Position numbers and translations under genes: made by a program | Part shown: in pieces, positions 35,057-43,738 of the stretch | How the letters are laid out: each line of letters opens with the position of its first letter | Numbering within the stretch: the first letter of the stretch is position 1 | NCBI GenBank assembly: GCA_000513555.1 | Contig: ALYD01000015.1 | Coordinates: 19,737-83,736, forward strand | DNA length: 64,000 nucleotides | Source: Lachnospiraceae bacterium JC7 | GTDB taxonomy: Bacteria > Bacillota > Clostridia > Lachnospirales > Lachnospiraceae | Reading direction: 5' to 3' | The notes under the pieces: generated by a model | What the model was told of the DNA's origin: nothing | Database searches by the model: none | What the model saw: only the letters and a program-made list of their open reading frames with translations

Positions 35057-37513
35057 TTATACTTTGACCTTTATTTTTTCAAGTCCCCAGATTTCCTTAA
35101 CGTACTCTTCGATAGTACGGTCTGATGAGAACTTTCCGGCATGGGCTGTATTTAAGATACCAGCCTTTGCCCACCATGATTCGTCTTCGTACATCTCACA
35201 GGCTCTTCTCTGTGCCTGATCGTAAGAAGTAAAATCCTTAAGAATAAAGTAACGGTCTGCCACGTCAGACTCATATGTATTGAGAAGCGAATTATAGAGC
35301 GGACGGAACAGTTCAGGATTATCAGGGCTGTAGAAGCCGTTCACAAGCTGCATAAGCACGCGACGGATCTCCTGATTACTGTTGAAGATCTCCATAGGAT
35401 TGTACTCCCGGCTATGCTCAAGAGCTATAACCTCGTCAGAACTCAGGCCAAAGGTGAAGGCATGATCCTGTCCGACTTCCTTGACGATCTCAACATTGGC
35501 ACCATCCATGGTTCCGAGTGTCAATGCACCGTTCAGCATGAGCTTCATGTTTGAAGTTCCGGATGCTTCCTTTGATGCAGTTGATATCTGCTCTGAAATA
35601 TCCGCTGCCGGAATGATGAGCTCAGCATTGGATACTCTGTAATCCTCGATGAACACCACCTTGATCTTTCCGTTTATGGTCTCATCGTTATTGATCACAT
35701 CTGCGACGTTATTAATGAGCTTGATGGTAAGCTTCGCTGTCTTATATCCTGCCGCAGCCTTGGCACCAAAGATATAAACATGCGGATGGAACTCCATTTC
35801 AGGATGATCCTTCAGCTGATTGTAAACATACATTACATGAAGTATGTTCATGAGCTGTCTCTTGTACTCATGTAATCTCTTGACCATAACGTCAAATATA
35901 GCATCCGTAGATACCTCTATACCGTTATGCTCCAGAATGTACTTTGCAAGACGCTCCTTGTTATGGCGCTTGATAGCCATGAACTCGGCCTGACACTTTT
36001 CATCGTCAGCATAAACTGCCAGTTTTTTGATCTTTGTAAGATCTGTTATCCAGCCGTCTCCTATCTTATCGGTTATCCATGCCGCAAGCTCAGGGTTCGC
36101 ATGAAGCATCCATCTTCTCTGTGTGATACCGTTTGTCTTGCTGGAGAACTTTTCAGGATACATCTCATAGAAATCCTTAAGTGTTTCTTTCTTAAGTATC
36201 TCTGTGTGAAGCTGTGCAACACCGTTTACAGCATGTCCTCCTACGATGGCAAGGTGTGCCATCTTTACCTGACCATCATAAATGATAGCCATCTTGGAGA
36301 TCTTGTATTCCGAATTATCAGGATATTTGCTTCGGATATCCTCACAGAATCTGCGGTTGATCTCCTCTACTATCTGATAAATACGTGGAAGAAGCTTGGA
36401 GAAGAGCTCAATAGGCCATTTCTCAAGAGCCTCGGCCATGATAGTGTGGTTTGTATATGCACAGGTCTTGATCGTTATATCCCATGCCTCATCCCATGAA
36501 AGATCATAGTCGTCCATGAGAACTCTCATGAGCTCTGCAACGGCAACTGTAGGATGAGTATCATTAAGCTGGAAAGCAACCTTCTCATAAAGATGCTTTA
36601 CATCACCGTCATGTTTGTCCGCATACTCCTTAACTGCAGTCTGAACAGATGCAGAAATGAAGAAATACTGCTGGCGGAGACGGAGCTCCTTACCTGCATA
36701 GTGATTATCGTTCGGATAAAGAACCTCAACGATATTACGAGCCATGTTCTCATTTTCAACTGCGGCTTCGTAATTACCCTTGTCGAATTCATCAAGGCGG
36801 AAAGTATCCTTGGCTTTCGCATCCCATACACGAAGTGTGTCGACTACATGATTGTTATATCCAACCACCGGTGTATCATAAGGAATCGCAACAACAGACT
36901 GATAGCCCTTCTGAACGAAACGGAGCTTTCCGTTTTCGTTTACAGACTCAACCCATCCACCGAATTTAACCTCCTTGGAAAGCTCGGCTCTCCTGAGTTC
37001 AAATGGATTACCGTCTCTGAGCCAGTCATCGGGAACTTCCTTCTGATAGCCGTCAACGATCTGCTGTTTGAACATGCCGTACTTGTATCGAATACCGCAT
37101 CCGCATGCCCAATATCCTAAAGTAGCAAGAGAATCCAGGAAACATGCTGCGAGTCTTCCCAGGCCACCGTTTCCGAGAGCCCAGTCAGGTTCTTCATTCT
37201 CAATGGCATTGAGATCGATCTTCAATTCCTTGAGAGCTTCCTGTATACCTTCACGACAGCTGAGATTGATGATATTGTTTCCGAGAGCTCTTCCCATCAG
37301 GAATTCCATGGAAAGATAATATACTCTCTTACTGTCCTTTTTCTCAGTTGTCTTCTGTGTAGCCATCCAGTCATCGATAATGGTATCCTGAACTGCATAA
37401 GCTACAGCAAAAAATGCTTCCTTGGTGCTGAGATCCTTTAAGGATCTGCGATAAAGCTTACGGGCACTGCCTTCTACTTCTTTTTTGAATAATTCCTTAT
37501 CGAACTTCTCCAC
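35057..37513 (-). CDS. glgP: Glycogen/starch/maltodextrin phosphorylase
   Basis: GT35 PLP enzyme releasing glucose-1-phosphate from alpha-1,4-glucans. The product has 818 residues, the full family length. ASGTSNMKLMLNGALTLGT, near residue 660, contains the PLP lysine. GNGGLGRLAACFLDSLATLG and QLNDTHP are also canonical. The start codon is GTG at 37511-37513. It follows ileS with 85 bases between them containing a hairpin, so it may have its own promoter or be read through. No other glycogen genes are in view. Confidence 0.96.
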   Translation of the reverse strand: MEKFDKELFKKEVEGSARKLYRRSLKDLSTKEAFFAVAYAVQDTIIDDWMATQKTTEKKDSKRVYYLSMEFLMGRALGNNIINLSCREGIQEALKELKIDLNAIENEEPDWALGNGGLGRLAACFLDSLATLGYWACGCGIRYKYGMFKQQIVDGYQKEVPDDWLRDGNPFELRRAELSKEVKFGGWVESVNENGKLRFVQKGYQSVVAIPYDTPVVGYNNHVVDTLRVWDAKAKDTFRLDEFDKGNYEAAVENENMARNIVEVLYPNDNHYAGKELRLRQQYFFISASVQTAVKEYADKHDGDVKHLYEKVAFQLNDTHPTVAVAELMRVLMDDYDLSWDEAWDITIKTCAYTNHTIMAEALEKWPIELFSKLLPRIYQIVEEINRRFCEDIRSKYPDNSEYKISKMAIIYDGQVKMAHLAIVGGHAVNGVAQLHTEILKKETLKDFYEMYPEKFSSKTNGITQRRWMLHANPELAAWITDKIGDGWITDLTKIKKLAVYADDEKCQAEFMAIKRHNKERLAKYILEHNGIEVSTDAIFDVMVKRLHEYKRQLMNILHVMYVYNQLKDHPEMEFHPHVYIFGAKAAAGYKTAKLTIKLINNVADVINNDETINGKIKVVFIEDYRVSNAELIIPAADISEQISTASKEASGTSNMKLMLNGALTLGTMDGANVEIVKEVGQDHAFTFGLSSDEVIALEHSREYNPMEIFNSNQEIRRVLMQLVNGFYSPDNPELFRPLYNSLLNTYESDVADRYFILKDFTSYDQAQRRACEMYEDESWWAKAGILNTAHAGKFSSDRTIEEYVKEIWGLEKIKVKV

Positions 37514-37544
37514 TACTCTATCCTTTTCCTTTCTTGAAATAGCC

Positions 37545-37566
37545 GCTGCAGCTGAAAAGCTGCAGC
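37545..37566 (-). terminator. Hairpin between ileS and glgP
   Basis: GCTGCAGCT (37545-37553) and AGCTGCAGC (37558-37566) form a perfect 9-bp stem with a 4-base loop. The U-run after it on the minus strand is weak (GGCTATTTC), so termination may be partial. Confidence 0.5.
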
Positions 37567-37598
37567 CAGACTACATAAATGGAACCGAATGTAACAGG

Positions 37599-40500
37599 TC
37601 AGATTTTCTCAACAGCAAGAGTCAGATTCTCGCCATTGATATCCCATGCCTTTTCATAGCCCTGGGACATGTTGTAAACGATGGCATCAGCCATAACGAT
37701 ACGAATGATCTCTTCCTCATTGTTTCTCATGAGGTCAGCCATCTTATCGTTGTCCTTCACATACACCTTGATGTGATCCATAACCTCGAATCCGGCCTCT
37801 TTACGCATGGTCTGGATCTTGGAAATGATCTCTCTTACAAATCCCTCTTCTATAAGCTCAGGTGTAAGGTTAGTGTCGAGTACTACAGTAAGAGCATTGT
37901 CCTCTTCTGTTACAAATCCGTCCTTCTCGGCAACGTCAATGAGAAGATCGTCCTTTGTAAGCTCAACTTCTGTATCACCGTCTACATTGAACTTGAGCAC
38001 TCCCTTTGTTTCAAGTTCATCCATAGCTGCAGAACCATCTACCTCTGTGAGGTATGTGCGGATAGCATTGAGATGCTTTCCGTACTTAGGTCCGACAGTC
38101 TTAAGCTGTGGCTTGAATGTATATGAAGTGAACTTTCTGAGATCATCCTGGAAGTTCACGTTCTTAACATTAAGCTCATCCTCAATGATGCTTACGAAAT
38201 AACTGTCAAGAGCCGAATCAGACTTAACATACATATTTCCGATAGGCTGACGGTTCTTTACTGCCGCAGTATTTCTGGCCGCACGTCCAAGGATAACGAT
38301 CTTTAATACCTTATCCATGCTTGCTTCAAGCTCAAGGTCGATCATGGATTCGTCAGCTGTCGGGAAATCACAGAGATGTACTGACTTCTTTGCAGCTGAA
38401 TCCACTGAGCAAACGAGATTGCGGTAGATGGACTCTGTGATGAACGGAACCATCGGAGCCGCAGCCTTGGAGAAAGTAACAAGAGTTGTATATAAGGTCA
38501 TATATGCATTGATCTTGTCCTGCTCCATGCCCTTTGCCCAGAAACGCTCTCTGGAACGACGAACATACCAGTTAGACATATCATCGGCAAATTCCTGCAT
38601 AGCATTAGCAGCTTCCGGAATTCTGAAGTTGGAAAGATTGTCATCAACAGCCTTTACTACAGAGTTAAGCTTGCTGAGGAGCCACTTGTCCATAACAGGA
38701 AGCTTGTCATACTCAAGTGAATACTTACTCGGGTCAAAATTGTCAATGTTCGCATAAAGTACGAAGAACGCGTATGTATTCCATAATGTTGAAAGGAACT
38801 TACGCTGTCCCTCAACCACTGCCTTGTCATGGAATCTGTTTGGAAGCCATGGAGCAGAGTTTGTATAGAAGAACCATCTGATCGCATCAGCGCCGTGCTT
38901 CTTTAACGCATCCATAGGATCAACGGCATTACCCTTTGACTTACTCATCTTCTGTCCGTTCTCATCCTGAACATGTCCAAGGACAAGTACGTTCTCGTAA
39001 GGTGCCTTGTTAAAGAGAATAGTGCTCTCTGCAAGAAGTGAATAGAACCAGCCTCTTGTCTGATCTACGGCCTCACAGATAAACTGTGCCGGGAACTGAG
39101 CCTCAAAAAGCTCCTTGTTCTCGAATGGATAATGGTGCTGTGCATATGGCATAGCTCCTGAATCGAACCAGCAGTCGATAACCTCAGGTACTCTCTTCAT
39201 ATCGCCGCCGCAGTGAGGGCACTTACATGTGAGCTTGTCCACATAAGGTTTATGAAGCTCGATGTGCTCATATCCCACATAATCAGAACTGTAGCCTTCC
39301 TTACCTGAAGCCTTTAACTCCGCAAGAACATCCTCATAGTTATAAGCCATCTCTCTGAGTTCCTGAATGGAACCGATGGCATGCTTCTCACCGCAATCCT
39401 TACATACCCAGATATTGAGCGGTGTACCCCAGTAACGGTTACGTGAAAGTCCCCAGTCCTGAACATTCTCGATCCATGCACCGAAACGGCCTGAGCCGAT
39501 AGTCTCCGGATACCACTTGACTGTGGCGTTATTCTTTACGAGGTCATCCTTAACTGCGCTCATCTTAATGAACCATGACTCTCTTGCGTAGTAAATAAGC
39601 GGAGTATCACATCTCCAGCAGTGCGGATATGAGTGAGTGAACTTAGGAGCGTCAAAAAGAAGCTTTCTTGCAGATAGATCCTTCAGAACCTCAGGATCAC
39701 AGCTTACAGCACCCTGAGCTATTTCCTTCTCTGTAGGCTTGCAGCGCATTCCTGCGAAAGGAGTCTCTGCAGTCATGCATCCGCTCTCATCAACGAACTT
39801 TACGAGAGGCATGTCATGCTCACGTCCAACACGGGCATCATCCTCACCGAATGCAGGTGCCTGGTGAACGATACCGGTACCGTCCTCAGCTGTTACGTAT
39901 GCATCTGATACTACATAATGGGCTCTCTTATGCTGCTTTGCCGCAACGTCCGCAGCGCACTGGTAAAGGGGTTCGTAATCGATTCCCTCAAGTTCTGTTC
40001 CCTTATAGGTCTCCAGAACCTCATAAGCCTTCTCTCCTTCAGCTACAAGAGGAGAAAGAACCTTATCAAGAAGAGCGGTTGCAAGAATATATGTATATCC
40101 GTCCGCTGCCTTTACCTTTGCATACTCAAGATCCGGGTTTACGCAAAGTGCGGTATTGGATGGAAGTGTCCATGGTGTTGTTGTCCATGCAAGGAAATAG
40201 AAATCCTTATCCTTCGCCTTGAAACGAACTATAGCTGAACGCTCGTTAAGCTCCTTGTAGCCCTGCGCAACCTCATGGCTGGAAAGAGGAGTTCCGCATC
40301 GTGGACAGTAAGGTACTACCTTGAATCCTTCATAGAGAAGTCCCTTCTTCCAGATCTCCTTAAGAGCCCACCACTCTGACTCGATGAAATCATCATGATA
40401 TGTTACATACGGATCGTCCATATCTGCCCAGAAGCCTACCTTATAGGAGAAATCCTCCCACATACCCTTGTACTTCCAGACATTTTCTTTACATAAATCA

Positions 40501-40850
40501 ATAAAAGGCGCAACTCCATACTTTTCAATCTGTTCCTTACCATTGATTCCGATTGACTTCTCAACCTCAAGCTCTACAGGAAGACCGTGGGTATCCCATC
40601 CGGCCTTTCTCGGAACCATGGCACCTTTCATAGCATGGAATCTTGGAATCATGTCCTTGAAAGCACGAGTCTCAACATGTCCGATGTGAGGTTTTCCATT
40701 TGCGGTTGGAGGACCGTCGTAGAATACGTAAGAAGGATCTCCCTCATGCTCCTTGATGGAATCTTCAAAGATATGGTTCTGTCTCCAGAACTCCTCAACC
40801 TCATTCTCGCGCTCTACGAAGTTCATGTTTGTATCAACTTTTTTAAACAT
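37599..40850 (-). CDS. ileS: Isoleucyl-tRNA synthetase, long type-2 form
   Basis: Class I aminoacyl-tRNA synthetase with a CP1 editing domain. The 1083-residue length and sequence pattern fit the eukaryote-like type-2 IleS rather than the about 930-residue bacterial type. The HIGH motif is at 55-58 (PPTANGKPHIGHVE), KMSKS near residue 635, and WTTTPWTLPSNTAL marks the editing site region. DVCP-type zinc residues occur internally (CKCPHCGGD, CKDCGEKH). Type-2 enzymes are known to bind mupirocin weakly, so low drug sensitivity is an inference. The promoter upstream is clear, and no T-box leader is visible, unusual for an ileS of Firmicutes. Confidence 0.95.
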   Translation of the reverse strand: MFKKVDTNMNFVERENEVEEFWRQNHIFEDSIKEHEGDPSYVFYDGPPTANGKPHIGHVETRAFKDMIPRFHAMKGAMVPRKAGWDTHGLPVELEVEKSIGINGKEQIEKYGVAPFIDLCKENVWKYKGMWEDFSYKVGFWADMDDPYVTYHDDFIESEWWALKEIWKKGLLYEGFKVVPYCPRCGTPLSSHEVAQGYKELNERSAIVRFKAKDKDFYFLAWTTTPWTLPSNTALCVNPDLEYAKVKAADGYTYILATALLDKVLSPLVAEGEKAYEVLETYKGTELEGIDYEPLYQCAADVAAKQHKRAHYVVSDAYVTAEDGTGIVHQAPAFGEDDARVGREHDMPLVKFVDESGCMTAETPFAGMRCKPTEKEIAQGAVSCDPEVLKDLSARKLLFDAPKFTHSYPHCWRCDTPLIYYARESWFIKMSAVKDDLVKNNATVKWYPETIGSGRFGAWIENVQDWGLSRNRYWGTPLNIWVCKDCGEKHAIGSIQELREMAYNYEDVLAELKASGKEGYSSDYVGYEHIELHKPYVDKLTCKCPHCGGDMKRVPEVIDCWFDSGAMPYAQHHYPFENKELFEAQFPAQFICEAVDQTRGWFYSLLAESTILFNKAPYENVLVLGHVQDENGQKMSKSKGNAVDPMDALKKHGADAIRWFFYTNSAPWLPNRFHDKAVVEGQRKFLSTLWNTYAFFVLYANIDNFDPSKYSLEYDKLPVMDKWLLSKLNSVVKAVDDNLSNFRIPEAANAMQEFADDMSNWYVRRSRERFWAKGMEQDKINAYMTLYTTLVTFSKAAAPMVPFITESIYRNLVCSVDSAAKKSVHLCDFPTADESMIDLELEASMDKVLKIVILGRAARNTAAVKNRQPIGNMYVKSDSALDSYFVSIIEDELNVKNVNFQDDLRKFTSYTFKPQLKTVGPKYGKHLNAIRTYLTEVDGSAAMDELETKGVLKFNVDGDTEVELTKDDLLIDVAEKDGFVTEEDNALTVVLDTNLTPELIEEGFVREIISKIQTMRKEAGFEVMDHIKVYVKDNDKMADLMRNNEEEIIRIVMADAIVYNMSQGYEKAWDINGENLTLAVEKI

Positions 40851-40875
40851 CAGCGCCTTTTCTCCTTAAACATTT

Positions 40876-40902
40876 ATTAAAACCGAAAAATGGGTAGACT
40901 TC
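40876..40902 (-). promoter_or_regulatory. Hairpin in the ileS leader
   Basis: ACCGAA and TTCGGT within 40881-40907 can pair across about 13 bases, followed on the minus strand by TTTAATAAATG. It is too weak to call a terminator; no T-box core is seen between the promoter and the gene. Confidence 0.3.
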
Positions 40903-40918
40903 GGTCTTTAGCGTACTA

Positions 40919-40947
40919 ATTATATAAAACTCACCCTATAAAATCAA
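40919..40947 (-). promoter_or_regulatory. ileS promoter
   Basis: On the minus strand TTGATT (40942-40947), 17 bases, TATAAT (40919-40924), giving a leader of about 60 bases. The remainder of 40948-41104 contains no recognisable feature. Confidence 0.7.
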
Positions 40948-41104
40948 GCAAACAGGGGTATTAAATAGGCTTTGGATAACCATGGGTTATATCTTATAAA
41001 GCTACTGATAATGGCGATTTTTATTTCCATTTTCCAATACGGCTCTTACATCATCATAGTCTTAAATCTCCCCGACATATGCTGACTGCCTTATATAAAA
41101 TATT

Positions 41105-41142
41105 AACCCGCATCTTTCAGAAATTCCGAAAGCCGCGGGTTT
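41105..41142 (-). terminator. Terminator of the LysR / EIIB-like transcript
   Basis: AACCCGC..CTTTC and GAAAG..GCGGGTT pair between 41105 and 41141. T-rich flanks lie on both sides (ATATTTTATA on the minus strand). Confidence 0.75.
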
Positions 41143-41173
41143 TTAAATATTTCGATATGCCGGTCAATCCTCG

Positions 41174-41587
41174 TTATGCCACAGGATCTATCAGTTTTTT
41201 GAGCTCTGTCTCTACGGGCTCGACCTCTGAACCGATGATGATATGAACCGCGGTCTTACTCGGTCTCAGGACCCCTCCGACCTTGGCAGATCTGATCTTC
41301 TTCTCATCAACAGCACCATACTCGTTTATCTGTACCTTGAGGCGTGCACCGTCATGATCGACACTTTGCACATTTTCGCTGCCTCCGAGTCCTTCAAGTA
41401 TGATCTTTGCCACCTCTTCCATATCAGCCTTGTTATCCAATGTGATATGAAGCTTGTCATCCTCGGCAATCTTCATGGAAAGCTTATCCGCATTTTTACG
41501 TTTTATAGATCTGTAAATGCTGTAACCGATCACTACAGCCACCACCGCCGCAACTGCGGCAATGATCAAAATCATATCTCTGTCCAT
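41174..41587 (-). CDS. Membrane-anchored EIIB-like (glucose PTS type) protein lacking the active cysteine
   Basis: The product has 137 residues: one N-terminal transmembrane helix (about 5-26), a basic stop-transfer (YRSIKRKN) and a linker. From about residue 57 on comes a domain resembling the EIIB domain of the glucose PTS family: ILEGLGGSENVQSVDHDGAR and, later, KVGGVLRPSKTAVHIIIG. In true EIIB proteins the segment is DACATRL, with the phosphorylated Cys; here it is DHDGARL, so Cys is replaced by D79. It cannot serve as an ordinary phosphocarrier. No EIIC gene is nearby. It follows the LysR gene by 13 bases, so they are likely co-transcribed. Confidence 0.75.
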   Translation of the reverse strand: MDRDMILIIAAVAAVVAVVIGYSIYRSIKRKNADKLSMKIAEDDKLHITLDNKADMEEVAKIILEGLGGSENVQSVDHDGARLKVQINEYGAVDEKKIRSAKVGGVLRPSKTAVHIIIGSEVEPVETELKKLIDPVA

Positions 41588-41600
41588 AATGGTCTCCTAC

Positions 41601-42509
41601 TTATATTGCCTGAGTTTCATACTTTTTAAGTTCCGCAACATAACGTTCTCCCAGCTCACTGAGAGGTATCTTCTTTTTCTTTATATATCCGATGGTCATC
41701 TTCTCGGTCGTATCGAGCTTCACCGTAGTGTACTCGTCTCCGTTAAGCTCCTGACAGATAATACCCGAACAAAGAGTATATCCGTTAAGTCCCACCATGA
41801 GATTGAGAGCCGTAGCTCTGTCATCACACTTGATGATCTGCTTGTAATCATAGGTACTTAGTACCTCTTCGGCAAAATAGAAGGAGTTATGCTCTCCCTG
41901 GTAGAAACTGAGACAGGGATAATGCCTCAGATCATCCATGGTGATAAGTTCCTTCTTCGCCATAGGATTACTCTTACTCATGAATACATAGATATTACAG
42001 TCGAACAGTGGAACAAATTCAAGAGAATCTTCTCTCAGTATTTTTCCCACTACCTTACTGTTAAAGTCGTTCATATATATCACGCCCACCTCTGAAGTCT
42101 GATTTTTGACATCATTGATGACTTCGATGGTCTTTGTCTCCTTAACAGCGAACTCATAAGTATCCATGCCGAATTCTCTGGCAAGATGTATAAATGCCTC
42201 TACAGCAAATGTGTAATGCTGCATGGAAACCGCAAACTTCTTTTTACGGGTCCCTACATTAACATATTTATCCTCCATGAGCTGATACTGCTCAACTATC
42301 TGCCTTGCATATCCAAGGAACTCTTCTCCCTCCGCGGTGATCACTATACCACGGTTGGATCTGAGGAATATCTCTAATCCGATCTCCTTTTCCAGCTCTT
42401 TAATCGCAGCGGATAATGAAGGCTGTGTGATAAAAAGGTGCTTTGCAGCTTCGTTCATGGAGCCGCAGTCAGCTACAGCGATAACCTGCTTTAACTGCTG
42501 TAATGTCAT
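41601..42509 (-). CDS. LysR family transcriptional regulator
   Basis: Classical LysR regulator of 302 residues. The N-terminal winged HTH is MTLQQLKQVIAVADCGSMNE continuing into AAKHLFITQPSLSAAIKEL; the rest is a periplasmic-binding-protein-like effector domain with a central hinge. A GGAAAT-type ribosome site precedes the ATG. It lies 56 bases downstream of a secreted-protein gene and 13 bases upstream of the EIIB-like gene, all on the minus strand. The effector and targets are not evident. The EIIB-like partner is the best clue to its job. Confidence 0.92.
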   Translation of the reverse strand: MTLQQLKQVIAVADCGSMNEAAKHLFITQPSLSAAIKELEKEIGLEIFLRSNRGIVITAEGEEFLGYARQIVEQYQLMEDKYVNVGTRKKKFAVSMQHYTFAVEAFIHLAREFGMDTYEFAVKETKTIEVINDVKNQTSEVGVIYMNDFNSKVVGKILREDSLEFVPLFDCNIYVFMSKSNPMAKKELITMDDLRHYPCLSFYQGEHNSFYFAEEVLSTYDYKQIIKCDDRATALNLMVGLNGYTLCSGIICQELNGDEYTTVKLDTTEKMTIGYIKKKKIPLSELGERYVAELKKYETQAI

Positions 42510-42565
42510 AATTATTTCCTTTTACTGTCTTTTTGATCTAAAGCAGCATACGCGGCCTTAAATCA

Positions 42566-43627
42566 TCACTTTTTTATTTCTGAATATGTAATAAATCCTG
42601 CCGGATCGATATGTATATGCTCAGCCATCCAGGTTTCATGTCCGGATCCGACGATGGCTGACGGTCTCATGGTGCTGACTGTTCCATCATTGTTCAGATA
42701 TTCGATAGCCGCATCTCTTCTGAAACAGCCGTCTCCTTCATATAACTTCTTTCCGATGGAACCGTCATCCTTACGCTCATACAGTTTCATAAACGCATAT
42801 GTATACCATGCAAATCCATTGGCATTTTCCGGTACGATCTGATAACTTCCCGATGGTCTTGTAGTGAATTCAGCATATAACTCAGGATTCTTCACCAGAA
42901 GTTCACGGTAGATATAAACCTTGTCATCAAGCTTTTCCACCGGTGTCTTTTTGTTCATACGGGAGCCGTTGTAGGCAAGCTTTGTACCGTCCGGAGCTGT
43001 TGTGTCCATAAGAGCCGCACCGTCTTCTCCCACATAGAAATTCCCCACCTGCTTTGATGTGGAAAGAATTCCTGTTGTCATATCAAGATGATAGAACTTT
43101 CCGTCATCGATTATCCAGCCGCCGGCAGGTTTTCCCTTCTCAAAATAGTATTTCTCACCTGAGCCGTCTGTATACCAACCCTCATAAAGCTTAGCCTCAC
43201 CCGTTGAAGGATCCACGCTATATAAGCGTGAACTACCATCCTCCTGATCTATCCACCTGACTGATTCATTTACGGATACCGCATCTCCGGAAGCCGCCAC
43301 AGCCGCTTCAGATGCTGATTCCAATGCTTCTGCCGCTGCATTCATATAAGCGGAAACATCAACATTACCGTAAGCAGCAAGTCCCTTAAGGATCTCCTCC
43401 GGCAAAGGCAGCCCCGCCGCCTTGTAGTTTTCCGCAGTCGCATAATAAAAGAGCGCAAGACGCTTTGTGATATCATTCAGATCCTGTGATGCCGCAACCG
43501 ATTCTGATGCTGATACCACATACTGAGAAACAGAATTTTCCTCAGCCATCACCCCGGTCGACATCGATACAGACAGTGCAGCCGTGACCGCCAAAGCCGC
43601 AGCATGCTTTTTTAAAAAACTATTCAT
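42566..43627 (-). CDS. Secreted protein with cell-wall-binding-type repeats
   Basis: Exported protein of 353 residues. A signal peptide (MNSFLKKHAAALAVTAALSV, cleavage after about VMA at 28) is followed by a Ser/Ala-rich helical segment. Residues 145-210 contain aromatic-glycine repeats (YEGWYTDGSGEKYYFEKGK, GGWIIDDGKFYHLD, GNFYVGEDG) like choline/cell-wall-binding repeats. The C-terminal region of about 120 residues is unassigned. No catalytic domain is recognised. Upstream the ribosome site is weak (GCGGGT). Probably attached to the wall non-covalently. Confidence 0.75.
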   Translation of the reverse strand: MNSFLKKHAAALAVTAALSVSMSTGVMAEENSVSQYVVSASESVAASQDLNDITKRLALFYYATAENYKAAGLPLPEEILKGLAAYGNVDVSAYMNAAAEALESASEAAVAASGDAVSVNESVRWIDQEDGSSRLYSVDPSTGEAKLYEGWYTDGSGEKYYFEKGKPAGGWIIDDGKFYHLDMTTGILSTSKQVGNFYVGEDGAALMDTTAPDGTKLAYNGSRMNKKTPVEKLDDKVYIYRELLVKNPELYAEFTTRPSGSYQIVPENANGFAWYTYAFMKLYERKDDGSIGKKLYEGDGCFRRDAAIEYLNNDGTVSTMRPSAIVGSGHETWMAEHIHIDPAGFITYSEIKK

Positions 43628-43660
43628 AATAATTACCCGCTAGAAAAAAAGAAAATACAG

Positions 43661-43716
43661 CTTAAACACCGAAGCATTTATCCCTCTGTTACCGGACAGA
43701 GCAAAGGCATTTAAGC
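43661..43716 (-). terminator. ddh terminator
   Basis: GCTTAAA (43661-43667) pairs with TTTAAGC (43710-43716) around an inner CTCTGT/ACAGAG hairpin (43684-43701). On the minus strand the tail is TGTATTTTCTTTTTTT. Confidence 0.7.
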
Positions 43717-43738
43717 CATATCTTACTTTTATTTTTTA

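Noticed and set aside
40851..41104. T-box leader for ileS
   Set aside because: No T-box core sequence, no specifier-loop stem and only about 60 bases between promoter and gene.
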